Assembly: GCA_963693315.1 (NCBI GenBank)
Contig: OY856187.1
Span: forward strand, 385,067,461 to 385,131,460
Direction of reading: 5' to 3'
DNA: 64,000 nt
DNA from: Diogma glabrata
Lineage: Eukaryota > Arthropoda > Insecta > Diptera > Cylindrotomidae
In this document: positions 10,426 through 22,033 of the stretch, piece by piece
Layout: every line of letters starts with the position of its first letter
Position numbering within the stretch: the stretch's first letter is position 1
The notes under the pieces: model-generated
Seen by the model: only the letters and a program-made list of their open reading frames with translations
Told to the model about the DNA's origin: nothing
Databases searched by the model: none
Program-made: the position numbers and the translations under genes

Positions 10426-11113
10426 TATGTGGTAATTTTTTGTTCATTTATTTAAAAATGGATTCGAAAAGTGAGAACTTTGAAAAGGATTACTTATGTC
10501 ATTATGTGTTTTACGTGGCAATGAAGACCTAAAAAACAACCCATTTAACAATTTAATTCTCTGTCAGTATGCGAATATAGCTCGATTTTCCACGAGAATT
10601 AAAAAGATGTAGATCATCATTTTTAATTCAATATTTTATATTATTACTATTAATTGGTTTGGAAATTCAGTGATATCCAATTTTTTTCCGGATAAATGTG
10701 AACAGAGGGAAACAACGGTTAATGCTGTTCTTAATAAAAACGAAGATGAGGAAATTGTTAGTTACTGGTTATTCTCGTTCAAACTATGTACAATAATTTT
10801 CTGAATATATACAACATTGACTTTTGGTTCACACCGATCAGTATTACTTTGGTGGCAAAATTGGTTTTTATTATGCACGCACTCCAGACGTCGATCAGAT
10901 AGAGCAGAAACGGTATTAGTAAGAGAACGTTTTGATGGAAAACCTTCTGTTTATTATGTTAAGTAAATTATAAATGTAAATCAAGAAGTGGAAAATCATC
11001 TGGTCTATTGGCGCATCATTTGAAAGTAGTATTACTTGTTATCACAGTTTATTGCTTAGTATAAGTTGGTCAAGATGAACTAGATGATTACTAGATGAAT
11101 TTTCATTGGCATG
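10426..11113. other. Unassigned AT-rich DNA between two repeats
   Basis: No frame or repeat end was recognised on either strand. It ends exactly at the CATG target site of the giant LTR that starts at 11,114. Confidence 0.5.
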
Positions 11114-11832
11114 TGTTATATAGACTGGAGTATGAAGACGTAGTGCAGTATAGTTACAGATCTATGTAGTTTCTATTTCCTCACATATCACAATTTTACT
11201 TATCACGCGTAGTTCATAACAATTTCTCGTTCATCCATAATCTATAGTCATGTTTTCATATAGTTTCCGTTACACATATTTATTCTTAGCATAAAACAAT
11301 TAACAATAATATTTTCTTTACAATATCTTATTATTGGTTCACACTGCGTTTCCACCAGCATTGCTTCGTCATACGGCAGGAATTTGAATTTTCCAGGCCT
11401 CTAATCATAACTGCTCTAAATATTTTCAAACCTCAAACAGCTGTGCATATTTGTCAATTTGTCTTATCATCTAAAAATTATTATCCTACAATCAGCTTTG
11501 AAATTGTCTTCAAAACGTATTATAGTTTTCATCAATTCTTTTTTCCACTATATGTATAGATTCTACTGTAAAACGGTGGTAATCTACTATTTCGTAATAT
11601 GAAATCATCATAAAATCGGTAGCACATACGTTTTAATCCATTCTAATACCGTATATATTACTATTTCTTTCAAATGCGTTGTAAATAGTATATTTCGTTA
11701 AATTATCTTGCAATTTTGTTTATTACAAAATAACAACCAGTATTTGTTTTGATACGGAAAATGTACTAACAATATTTTGTAAATCTAAAACTTTCGAAAA
11801 ACTTTGTAACTCAATTTTCGATATTGATTGCC

Positions 11833-11840
11833 TATATAAG
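11833..11840 (+). promoter_or_regulatory. TATA box of GL copy A
   Basis: TATATAAG stands about 720 bp into the LTR, at the place equivalent to TATAAATA in copies B, C and D. It is followed about 30-40 bp later by the ctctctcttag stretch that matches the gaggccctct / gaggctctct start-site region of the others. Promoter function is inferred from position and conservation. Confidence 0.6.
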
Positions 11841-12837
11841 AGATGAAAACATTTAGTTTTCTCTCTCTTAGTCTGATATTTCATTTCCTATTGGATTCAT
11901 ATTTTGTTTGTTTTGAACGTCTGCCTGTTGTGCTGTCAAATTGTTGTTGGTTACCATATTTGGGATGGAAAGATTTATAACAATAACTAAGGTGAGCGTG
12001 TGAAAAAAAATAAAACCAAAATTCTGGGCTTAGATCATTGATACATGATCCAACAAAACAAAAGAAAATCCAAATGATCTAAAGGGAAAATACGAGCCCA
12101 AGGCCAGAAAAGAAAAATTATTTTTATGTGTGTGTTTTGTCTTCGTAAGCCAATTCTATAAAAAATTTAACCGTTAGTGTGTTAATAAAACAAAATAGTA
12201 AAATTAATTCAATTAAGCTCATTGTTATTGGTGAAAGATTTGTCAATGGCTATCGTTCAACATAGATTTGTTGTTCCATTTCAAAATAACTCTAGTGATT
12301 AACAGTGTTCCTTTTTAATTCGTGTCACGTAAATTAAGTTGCTAGTAATAAATTAAATAGAACAATCTTAGTTCTGGTGAATTGTTGCATGCATTTCTAT
12401 GTAAATAAGTTTAACTATTTAGTTGTTAATAAAATCTATTTATGAATAGTTTAAAGTGGTATGTTTCCAATAAAAAGTAACAAAATTGATTCTAGAACTA
12501 TAGAATTGTGTTAGTCAATCGACAATATTTGTAACGTGAAATCGCGTACCGGTTATTATTTTGATAAATAAATTAATGACGTCATAACACCTGATTGTAC
12601 TGTTATTTTTCAAGAAAACAAAGTGAAACTCACAGAAAAATGTTTGAGTCTATTTTTCGTCAGGCATTTTAACTCAGATACGTAAAGTGTGCAGCTGATC
12701 TGGTAAAAAGGTGTAGACCAGAAGTTAACATCGGTCTTTTTTCTTTGTGTTAATAAAATACCAACGAGCCGAAGTTATATGAGCAATTATATGGTCCCGT
12801 GTATGTGTTCAGCCTTCCGCCGAATTCGCTTTATTCT

Positions 12838-13362
12838 TCAGCAGTACAGATCCTATTATTCGTGGTGCAACACTTTTTTTCTATTATCAATGCAAGTTAT
12901 CAATGCGGTTTATCAACAATCACCTATTATTCGTGGTGCAACATTTTTGGATTAATTGTTTCACATATTTATACATTATTTATATATCTTACTAGCAATC
13001 GCCTAGTGTTTGGGCGCAACATTTATATATCTTACCAGCAATCGCTTAGTTATTGCGGCGCAACATTTATACATTGTTTATCCAATTTATCAGCAATTGC
13101 CTTAGTCATTGCGGCGCAACAGTTTTACCTTATTTATGCAATATTTATATATATTACCAGCAATCGCCTAGTATTTGGGGCGCAACATTTATATAACTTA
13201 TCAGCAATCGTCCTAAGTATTTGTGGCGCATCGTTTATACATTATTTATACAACTCATCGACACAATTCATCAGCCATCGCTTCATATTGTGATACAACA
13301 GTTCATTGTTATTATAATTCTTACCAGCAATCGCCTTAGTTATTGTGGCGCAACATTGTGTT
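12838..13362 (+). repeat. Tandem leader array of GL copy A
   Basis: About nine imperfect units of 45-65 bp, each centred on caatcgcctta..tattgtggcgcaacattta, lie between the TATA box and the splice donor. The 164-codon frame seen across it is a by-product of the repetition. Copies B and C have unrelated sequence at this place. Confidence 0.85.
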
Positions 13363-13463
13363 AATATTATACAACTATTCATCTTATAATACTTTACCTG
13401 CTGGACTATTCACCGCTGATGGAGTGCTGAACGTTAGGACATTGAGGTCTGTCGGATATAACC

Positions 13464-13474
13464 ATGGGGTGAGT
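13464..13474 (+). promoter_or_regulatory. Conserved splice donor after ATG in GL copy A
   Basis: ATGGG|GTGAGT, a full consensus donor (six of six intron bases) placed three bases after an ATG triplet. The same 11 bases occur in copies B and C, and CTGGG|GTGAGT occurs in D, 994-1,635 bp after the TATA box. A GTATGAATG phrase follows 25-50 bp downstream in copies A, B and C. Confidence 0.65.
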
Positions 13475-14365
13475 GATTTTTAATTATTTTTCTTATTTCT
13501 TTTTTTATTAAAGGTATGAATGTGTATGAATGGGTGTACGTATGGATGAATGTGGGCGTGACTGTCGATGCGCGTGCGTGACTGCCTGTGGTGAAGATAT
13601 GCGAGACGCTACGACTAGAATTAACACCGATTATGATTAAAATAATTTTTTTCTAATGTAATATTTTATTGTGGAATTATTGCTTAAGTCCTACTCAATT
13701 GTATGCTACCTGTAACTGTCTTGTAAGGAAATCATTCCTGCCGTTATAAACGCCACCGACGTAATACATCACTGTTAACCCACAATGAAAGAATTAGCAT
13801 ATAGCTTCTAGGTCTCAAGCAGAGCAACAACGGTTATTCACTTGGGATTATGATCGGAACTGGCGATGTGCATATATTTATTCAATTTGTTTTAATTATG
13901 GCGTGTGTAGCTTTCCTGTAATCTTCGAATTGATGGTCAGTTTACGAGTGATGGTATTATGGTGTGAACTTGGTCAGAATGATCAAATGTCAGGAATGCA
14001 AATTATTTTAATTGCTACTATTTACTATAATTTCCACCTTACCATAGTTGACTTGCTTTGCTACAGGGGTGTTTGAATATAAGTGTGGGTGTTGTGGGAG
14101 GATGTGAGCGTGCATGAAGCGTGAGAGTGTGGGCGTATAGGATTGAATGTGGGGGTTGAACGTGATGATCGCGGGTCTTTTGCAAAGGGGGTCGCCAGAG
14201 TCTCCTTTTTTTTATTTGTAATCTTTCCATCTCTGTATAATCACGTAATTCGCTTACATGTCTGTATTTGTATTGGAGTAACAGGGTTTACCAATCGAAC
14301 TCCATACTGTGACTAGCCCGGTGCATTTAAATAACCAAATCTAGCTACGCGACTTGCTATACCGC

Positions 14366-14385
14366 TTCATTGGTTCGCCAATGAA
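14366..14385 (+). repeat. Terminal hairpin of GL copy A
   Basis: TTCATTGG / CCAATGAA is an 8-bp perfect stem with a TTCG loop, ending 16 bp before the LTR end. Copies B and D have a G-C pair where this copy has A-T. Confidence 0.75.
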
Positions 14386-14401
14386 AAAGCTCTTCATTAC
14401 A

Positions 14402-14792
14402 CATGAAGAGTTGGATCCTATACGAAACATTTTTATTTTTGGGTGAAACATTTTTATTTTTTTTGTAAATGTAATAACGTAATCGAAGAAGTGTGTGGAA
14501 AGAATTTAATTCGTTCTTTTTTTAAGGTCGTCAGAGTCCAATTTCCTTATTTTAATCATTAAAATCTGATTTTTGGTTATTTTTTTTTGCAATTCTGCAT
14601 TTGGAGAAATGACTTCCCGAATCCGCAAGATTGATGCTAGTCGGAATTAAACCTCGCAATTTCTCGAATGGCTCTGATATTGTTTGCACTATCAGGATCA
14701 GTGTTAATTACACTGTTCAATGCTAGCACTCCTTGCACGAGTAAAGACCCAGCAAAAAAATAGATCATCCATTCTTTACTATGCTTTGAAAG
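14402..14792. other. Short spacer with a possible minus-strand coding scrap
   Basis: Read on the minus strand, about 14,645-14,765 gives an open stretch containing LALNSVINTDPDSANNIR, which looks protein-like in composition. I recognise no family and see no good acceptor before it. The rest is featureless. Confidence 0.3.
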
Positions 14793-14986
14793 GGGTTTTG
14801 GCATAGGCGTAACTATGTAGGGGCCCAGAGGGACCGGCCCCCCCTAGACCAATTTTGGCCCCCCCTAGAACACAAAGTTCATGAAGTATATATAACAGTT
14901 ATGGAAAATGAAAATGTATTTCTTTACTAAGGAATTTGTTGTTCATATTAGATTCTTGTATGAGCTTAGAATGAAGGCAATTCTTC

Positions 14987-15056
14987 GGATGAAGAGGATG
15001 AAGTTTCCCGAAACGAGCGTACCGAGTGGAGGGAATCATCCGAGTGAAGAATTGCC
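14987..15056. repeat. Long hairpin inside the 14.8-20.3 kb insertion
   Basis: GGCAATTCTTCGGATG pairs with CATCCGAGTGAAGAATTGCC (one small bulge) across a G/A-rich loop that contains gtttcccgaaacgagcg. There is no coding content. Confidence 0.7.
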
Positions 15057-15696
15057 ATCATACTAAGCGAATACAAGATGCTATTTTATCCACGACTATA
15101 AAATATTGCGTTTAAAATTTGTATCGCCATATTGAAATAAATACATCAAAGATAGCGAAAAACAAAACAAGTTTGTTGTTTAATTTGTTAGGGGAATATT
15201 TAATAAACTGTTAAAGAATTTTAATCAAATTCACTAGTTGTGGAATGAATACAATTACAATGGAAGACATACGCATGAAAAGCATATATTCTTTAGTAGT
15301 CGTAGATAAAAATTATTTCAAAACGTACAATTATATTATTCATGATATTATTCATATCACTGATATTCATTTAAATTTAATAAGGATAAGGAAGTTTAAT
15401 AAGCACTACCAATAATATTGCCACAAAAGTATCTATAAAATGGTCGTTTATCTTATCGGTTCACCATAGTAGCGAAGTTTATAAAAGCAAAACATTTTCT
15501 TTCCAACATGTGATGTGCCAGATGTCAGAATGTCAAATGAAATCATAATTTCTGGAAAACCTCACCTTCCAATTTGTTCAACGAAAAACATCGCAATAAG
15601 AACAATATAGACTTCGTTTAAAAAAAAATACGGTCTCATTGCTCCATAAGACCTAAAACCACACCGAAACACCAACACTACTCGTAGTTTTAAGTA

Positions 15697-15780
15697 GGGT
15701 TGCACCGATAAGCAAAATTGCCGATTACCAATTACCGATTAATCGGCTTTCTTTATCGGCTGCCGATTATTTGATGAAAA
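15697..15780 (+). repeat. Remnant of a GTTGCACCGATAA-type MITE
   Basis: The start agggttgcaccgataa, followed by repeated ccgatta / aatcggc palindromes, is characteristic of a common short non-autonomous DNA element that I associate with hAT. Only one end is evident. Confidence 0.4.
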
Positions 15781-16574
15781 TGAGTAAAACAAATCTACAC
15801 AAAGAATGTTTTAATTAGACTATTAATTAGAACGCGGGACTTTTCTTTAAAAGTCGAGACAATTCCACCAAAATCGGGATGCTTTGTAACCTTAGTTTAA
15901 AATATTATGCAAATGTCGCTTTTATCCTTTTAATTTATAGTTCGAAAATATTTAAATAAAAAAATTCTGTAACTGTTGAAAGTGCTTTTTTGCAAATTTC
16001 TGGCAACTATTTTTCATTTGTAGGTAAAACAATCTGCAGTCCTGTTTGCTTATTTTTTACCCAATATCTATAAGTGAACTGTGTCACATTTGGTGGATTC
16101 ATGTATTTGGGAACGAGTTCGTTGTCATTATTTCAAGCATGGTTACTCTGGTATGGAAATAATAAAAACTTACGTATTTATAGACAGAAGCCACGAATGG
16201 CAAACTTCGAGAACCACGCTGCCATTAATGACCGAACGAGAGACTTTGCACCGAATTTTTTAACACAAATCGAGTTTTTTCAATCTGAAAGAAACTGTAC
16301 TTCTTATAACATATTGAACTGAGGGCATTTTAGTCCAGACAAAATAGCTTTAGTGAATATCTCATGTTTCTAAGCTAAAGGAATGTTTTATTGCCAATTG
16401 CATTATATAGTACTCTAGATCTAGTTCTGAACTCTTTTTAAATTTATTTTCGGCTACTTTCGATATTTTCTGGGTGCTTCGCATTATTAACCCTACAGAC
16501 TGTTCAGCCCTAGGAATCATCCTATTACTGGTTTGGAAATATTTCTGACTGATATGTTTGTTTTTAAGCATACA

Positions 16575-16760
16575 TGATTTTTCTATTATATCGAGTATCT
16601 CATAAACTACAAACCCTATGGGTCTGACTGAAATTTAAGATGCGCATAGCATTAACCTGTCCACCCAAAATGGTGTGGTTATTAATAAATAAAGTTGTTT
16701 TTGTTTTTTTTTGCAGGGATGCGATGTAAGGCTATACGAATGTACATTTTTTACTTTATA
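16575..16760 (+). mobile_element. AGGGTTCCGT element, internal fragment
   Basis: It matches the 5' interior of copies 1 and 2 in order: accctatgggtctga, gcatagcattaacctgtcc, aataaagttgtt and gggatgcgatgtaaggc. The terminal AGGGTTCCGT and the tandem part are missing, so this is an old truncated copy. Confidence 0.55.
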
Positions 16761-17149
16761 TGTAGATTTTTTGGAAAAAAACACCAATCGATTTGCTCAA
16801 AGTTTTGTGTAATTAATTTTTAATCTTTAATCATTAAAAACCAATCCAAATATTTCGTCTTATATCAAAAGACATCTTCAGTGGAAAAAACAAACTACAA
16901 TAAACAAGCATATTACAAACATTACATTTTAAAAAATTAATTAAAGATATTAAAATTATTTATAAAAATAATTACTTTTTCTAGTGCATTGCACTTTCGT
17001 TAGAAAAAAACAAACAATATGATGAATCATAAAACATAAATAAAAAAATAAATTAAATAAAAATTTTAAAAATATTAAAAACTTAAAACAAAACTTTACA
17101 ATTACAAATTAAAAGTACGACTAAAAATTAAAAGCAACCTTTAAGTTAC

Positions 17150-17390
17150 AAAATCAAGTGTGGTCAGCTGTTTTTGTTTATATCTAATATAAAATTATAT
17201 CCGTTTGATAAGTAACAGCTATCAGTTTGGAAATTCAAAGTATTGCTATCTCTTTTAATGCAAATCATTTCTTTGACTAGCAATTTGTTGTTGTTATTTT
17301 CTCTTTTTATTATTTTAGTATCGTCCCATTTTGGAAGGTGGCCTGACTCAAGGACATGTTGGCATAAAGCATCTTATAAGCACATAGGAC
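17150..17390 (-). pseudogene. Penelope-like element, GIY-YIG domain remnant
   Basis: The minus strand reads ALCQHVLESGHLPKWDD, then TKIIKRENNNNKLLVKEM, an ICIKRD block and TDSCYLSNGYNFIL. This is the conserved second half of the GIY-YIG endonuclease of Penelope-like retroelements, with its catalytic Glu (VKEM) in place. The first half, with the GIY and YIG motifs, is not readable and no reverse transcriptase is found upstream. The reading frame is short and degenerate. A Penelope-like C-terminus is the only family I know with this order of motifs. Confidence 0.65.
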
Positions 17391-18366
17391 ATAAAGCAAA
17401 AATTAAAAAAACAGAAAAAATTCTTTTCAAAACTAATTTTGAATGGATTTTGCTTTTTTCAAAGGCCTGTATTTTGGACCTCGGGGCTGATATACAACTC
17501 GTTTTGGTTTTATTCGCTTCAGTGAGTGATTTTATATCAAATTAAAAAAATCTTGGCACCTAAGTAGAAGCACTGAGAGAAAAAACTCGTTCACCACAAC
17601 CTCAATTTGTGCCAACCGAATATTTCTGTCACATTACCTTCAAAATTCAGTTGTCCTACCCGCTTCTATTGGTTAATAAATTGGTATGAAAACTATAAAA
17701 ATTAGTTGCTTCAACCTCACTAAAAATGCTTTACAGTTGTTGGAACATAATATTTCGTTCAAGTTCAGTATAGTATAACTTTTCTTATAATTTTATTTCT
17801 ATAAACTGTTTGGAAGATGGCCAGACAAAAAAGTTATAATAAAACTTAAAAAATGCAATTAGTTTGGCTTGTCAAAAATTTTTTACTTATTTAGGCAACA
17901 AATACTTAAACAAACATTTATTTTTCTGATTAACTAATTAATTAAAAATATAATCAACATCTTAATGTATTAAAAAAACATGTGAGAATAACAGGATATT
18001 TTTTAGAAATAAAATAGCTTTTTTTCTTACACCTGGCACCACAAATCACATTTTAAACTATAGATATTTTTTCACCATCACCTCACATAATTACTTAAAA
18101 CTATAAACAATAGTCAGGAAAAATTAATTTTTTCTATTTAGTTTATATAAATTATAAAACTTTGTATTTTATGTATGTTAAATCAGATCACAAACTATAC
18201 CATATTTTCCACTAACAATAAATAAATCAAAACTGATTTATATTGTATTCTCAAATAAACTAGTTCAACAATTTAAACAAAAAATTGACACTCGAAAAAT
18301 CAAACAATTTTTTATAATACGATTTGCAAAGATTTCCTATAACAACAATGCAAGTCTGTTACACTA

Positions 18367-18610
18367 TTTTTTTTTTTTTTTTTTTTTTTTAATAAAATGT
18401 GTTGTGTAATAGGGTTTAGAATATGTGTCACAACAACACATAAATACCTTTTAAGACCTAGGTCTAGACCTGGGTCCCACAACAACTGGCGTTCTGAGGT
18501 GTAGATTAACGCTTTTTTTACACTAAGTGTTCCGGCAAACTATTCCATTTGTACGCAGTTCGGACAAAGAAGTCTCTCTGCGATCTGCCAGTATGACTAT
18601 ACAAAATGGA
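18367..18610 (-). pseudogene. LINE 3' end with poly(A), minus strand
   Basis: The T-run at 18,367-18,390 is a poly(A) tail on the minus strand. Just upstream on that strand is the LINE C-terminal motif DFFVRTAYKWNSLPEH, followed by a GTTGTTGTG-rich 3' UTR. The same motif and UTR phrases (aagacctaggt, cacaacaacacataaatacc) occur at 33,391-33,620, so both belong to one CR1/jockey-like family. Confidence 0.7.
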
Positions 18611-19439
18611 ATGTTTACTTTAACAAAGATAACATCTCAAACTAAAGAAGAGAAAGAATAAACAAAACTCAATATATAATAAACATAAAAAAACGATTTT
18701 AGCTGTGGCAACCGAATAAATCTGTTGTATATACCAATTTCAAGATTAATGCCGTAGTTGTGACAACTAAATCAGAAAGAAAGAATTTTTGGCAATCTAC
18801 AAACGAATTATTCATTTAGTGTAACCGAATTTGAGTTATCAACACTAAATTCAGTTATAGAGGACGAATCGCAATTACTTTAAACAAATTTTGATTGTAA
18901 TAACTGCAAGTCTGTAACTTTAACCTTTTATTGATCCTCACAACCACATTGCTATTAAACTTTTCTTTCAGTGAGTAATATCCCCGTTTATTTGTATGAC
19001 TATTAGCGAATTGACGACGGAATTCGAAGTCTGATGGATTTATTTTTGGAATTATCTGAATTTTGTGTGACTGAAAATAAAGATCGTTGTGCACAGTACT
19101 GCATTAAATGGTTGGGGGAGTGCATGATTACTGTAAACAATGAATTGTTATTTTTATTTTTTCTATAGTTTTAGAGACTAGGAATGTAAAGTTTATTTTT
19201 GTTTATTTTTTTTTTCAAATTTTTGTTTGTTTGAAAGTTACTAAGTGAGGATTTATAAAAATATAATTTATAATTTTATATGATTTTTTTCAATTTTAAT
19301 TTGTCAAACATGTCGATTTTAAAAAGAATATCTTTTTCTTTTAGTTTTATAATTGAAAGATTTATTATTTACACAAATATATATCTAAATATAAACATAA
19401 ATAACTGCAAACAACATAGCATAAATAACTGCATTCGAA

Positions 19440-20095
19440 TCGGTAAATGTAGTAGCAACGACGTCAAAAGTGACACTAAGGGGCCAGGTCACAGGGGCGT
19501 TAAATGCAACTATATAGTGGACGGATTTTCTAGGCAAGGGACTGAACTCGATCTTCTACAAGAAATGGAAACTCTGAGCGAGTCGTTTGCTCCTCTCAAA
19601 CAACTAACTTATGACAGGGTTAAATGCGTAATCTATAGGTCGGTGGTCCGGTCAACACCATTAGCTGCAAGATAAGCAGGTAAATCTTTCCTATACTAGA
19701 CCTGCAGCGTTCCAAAAAAACTTATAACCTTGAGTAGGCGGAAAATTTGTTCATTGTTAATGTCATCACTGGTTACTGGATCCTTGGAAAGCACCCAAGT
19801 GTTGATTTGCAGGAGCTGTAAGGAGGAGGATCAGGCGGAACCAGTGTTTCATCTACTTTGCACATGTCCAGCATTCGCCCATTATACGGCAAACTCATTT
19901 TGGAATGCACACATTTAACACTCTCACCGACCTGGATAATTTTAAAATCACGCAAATACTTAGCTTCATTAGAAGCTCCAAATGGTTCGAGTTGGGGAAC
20001 GAGATTCTTTGGAATCACAACCGACGTATTTTGGTCTAAGTACGTCGTCCTGATGTTGTGTTTTGGTGACAGTCATTGCAACCTAACCTAACATA
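19440..20095 (+). pseudogene. LINE 3' end: RNase H and zinc-like tail (LOA/I type)
   Basis: It begins with the last part of an RNase H domain (VPGHRGV-like PGHRGVKCN, then VDGFSRQGTEL). Then comes a Ser-Arg-Arg-Lys region with VTGS / LESTQVLICRSCKEED and a Cys-rich HLLCTCPAFA motif, the CRSC...HxLCxC block that ends LINEs carrying RNase H. Two frame changes and a TAA break the frame. A short tail, gcaacctaacctaaca, closes the element at about 20,092. It lies inside the insertion at 14,802-20,267, close to its right end. Confidence 0.7.
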
Positions 20096-20689
20096 AATAA
20101 TCTAGCAAAAAAATATAAATGACCGTAAATTTGAAAATTAACCTCAAATTGATACACCCGTTATGTATTAAAAGAAAGAAATAAAAACGGAAACTTTATT
20201 AATTATTTTGCTCAGCAATATTATTGGGGCCAGGCCCACCCCAGAACAATTTCCTAGTTACGCCAATGGGTTTTGGTAATCTCATACCCACCAGGGATGC
20301 ATGAAGGGAGTGGAACTTGTCAAAAGGCAATGTGGTGTATAACAAGATCTCCTTAAAAATAGACCATTGGAGAAATTTGAACCTTGAAAACCTCCAGGAC
20401 TTTTCAGGGAAGACTTAAAAAACTTACGGGAAAGGAGGTAGTGGATAAAATTTACAAATGACTAAAAATTTGAATGCAGAGTGGGAATTTTTTTAGAACA
20501 GTTAAATATTGACCTGTTTTTTTGACTTAATCTAAAATCGACTTGAGATACCAATATATTTGAATATAGCCAAGTTGCATTGAAATCGCTAGTGGAGTAA
20601 CAATAGGTCACAGTGGTGTGCAAAGACAGCTGTATAGCGCACGAATTTAACTGGATCTTCTTCTTTAAAACAAAAGAAACTAAACATAG

Positions 20690-21030
20690 CTAGCTACTTA
20701 ACGGATAACCGGTGGTCAAACATTAGCACCTTCAAGAGAAGCAGCGAGTTCAGGATCAGATTAAACCTGTTGTACTCCAAAGAACTGAAAGCCGCAGGTA
20801 GAAAGAATATTGGAACATTAGTAGGAGTCTTTCCTTAACTAAATCCTTAGAGAGCATGGCATTCATAAAGTCTTGACTTTCTCACCCATAGGTTCTGTAA
20901 AAGCTATTAGGATAAAGAGGATCAGGACGGCTAACTGGTTTTGGAACGTACACTTTAAAAACTATCCCCGGCCTGAGTAACTTTAAAACTATCCCCGTTC
21001 TGAGTTACTGATTCAAATAGAAAAAAAGTA
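20690..21030 (+). pseudogene. Second LINE RNase H / C-terminal remnant
   Basis: In broken frames the order is RWSNIST, NLLYSKELKAAGRKNIGTLVGV, FCKSY, then a Trp-Phe..FTLKNYPRLSNF-like end. This is the same C-terminal layout as the LINE at 19,440-20,095 but older. It lies just outside the TIR insertion. Confidence 0.45.
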
Positions 21031-21888
21031 ACTATTAACTACATTTACCTGTAATCTTAAAAGTTCTAACACTCTTAAAGTTGTTACCTTTACAGCTCTT
21101 AAAATCATACATGGCTCTTAATCTCATGACAAACATGCATTGAACTGGAATAACTATAATTTACAAAAACAGTTTAACAAAACTACAAAGAAAGTCTAGC
21201 AAGATTTTTTTGAAATCGCAACCTGCAATAACTTATTTCCAACTGGAATCACAAATAAGCTCAGTTAATCTAGCAACATATCTTAGATAACATTCACACT
21301 GTAAAGTAAAAGTTCACCAATTTGATGGCACTTCTAAGTTAAAAAAGTTTATGATACAATAAAAATAAAATAAGTTTCGTGGAACTTTTTTAACAATGTT
21401 AAACGAATCACCCCAGACAAAATATCTACATATTTCACTATAAACTAAACATAGCTAAACTTCTTTTAAACATTAAAATGAATAAATTTTTTTTTTGTTA
21501 TAATATTATTAAATAAAATCGAAAAAGTTTTTCATTTTATTTCTAAGAATTCAATAAATCATTAAACTTTTTTCTGTTCCTTTCTCAATTCAATATATTT
21601 ATTCCCAGTTGTTAACTAAAAAGTCATTTTTCATACAACGAATATTTGTCAAAATATATATTTTTTTTTTCCTATTAAATTTAAAAGTTTTCTTTGAAAT
21701 TTGTTTAACTTTGAATAAAGATTTATCTGGAATAGAAGGAATTAAAGAGATGAGATTTTGTTTGTTATGATGGATTAGAGATATGTAAATTTAAAGTTGT
21801 CTAATATTCCTAATTGGGTGGATGTTGTTTGCATTAAGGGTTGGAAATATGCAGAATTGAGAAGATATATTACATAAAGTTTACTTAC
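21031..21888. other. AT-rich DNA, probably intron downstream of the host exon
   Basis: No frame, motif or repeat end was recognised. If the exon at 21,889-22,033 is real, this is the 5' part of its downstream intron on the minus strand. Confidence 0.5.
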
Positions 21889-22033
21889 ATTGTATATCTA
21901 AACGCCATCCATCTTCTAATGCTTCAGATGGGACGGCGTTGTTATATGCTCTACATGACAAATATCTTCCGGCATCAGTTCTACTTAAAGTAATTGATAG
22001 TGTACTTGTTGTTTGGTTTCCATCACTAGACGT
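21889..22033 (-). CDS. Internal exon of a Sidestep-like Ig-domain adhesion receptor
   Basis: Read on the minus strand, this 145-nt segment lies between a strong acceptor (tttctttctttcaattccag, pyrimidine tract, AG at 22,035-22,034) and a consensus donor (gtaagt, 21,888-21,883). The single open frame is phase 0 at the start and ends with one base of a split codon. It encodes STLSITLSRTDAGRYLSCRA, then a YNNAVP segment and LEDGWRLDIQ. The D-A-G-x-Y-x-x-C motif is the F strand of an Ig domain. The L-E-D-G-W-x-L-x-I ending is characteristic of the insect Sidestep family of neuronal guidance and adhesion receptors. The other two frames have stops. I found no neighbouring exon, which fits very large introns. 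Confidence 0.8.

Larger units (their letters stand above)
11114..14401 (+). mobile_element. Giant solo LTR (GL family), copy A
   Basis: A 3,288-bp unit beginning TGTTATATAG and ending TTCATTACA, flanked on both sides by CATG (11,110-11,113 and 14,402-14,405), a perfect 4-bp target duplication. It shares with the other copies a TATA region, a splice donor after ATGGG, a GT-rich stretch, the gtcgccagagtctc block, the acgcgacttgctat block and a hairpin 16 bp from the right end. TG...CA ends with a 4-bp duplication are the signature of an LTR retrotransposon integrase, so this is read as a solo LTR. It is more diverged than copies B and C and carries its own tandem leader array. Confidence 0.8.
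14802..20267. mobile_element. 5.5-kb TIR insertion with 9-bp target duplication, nested remnants inside
   Basis: GGGTTTTGG occurs at both edges (14,793-14,801 and 20,268-20,276). Immediately inside are inverted ends: ATAGGCGTAACTA at 14,803 and TAGTTACGCCAAT ending at 20,267 (11 of 13 pair). Both ends continue into G/C-rich subterminal tracts (ggggcccagagggaccgg and ggggccaggcccacccc). A 9-bp duplication would fit Mutator-like elements; hAT makes 8 bp. No transposase of its own was recognised. The interior holds a MITE end, part of an AGGGTTCCGT element, a Penelope-like remnant and two LINE remnants. Confidence 0.6.

Noticed and set aside
12799..13293. 164-codon plus-strand frame, hydrophobic, looks like a multi-pass membrane protein
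   Set aside because: It lies wholly in the tandem leader array of GL copy A. Its apparent repeats are the 45-65 bp DNA units, and no other GL copy keeps the frame.
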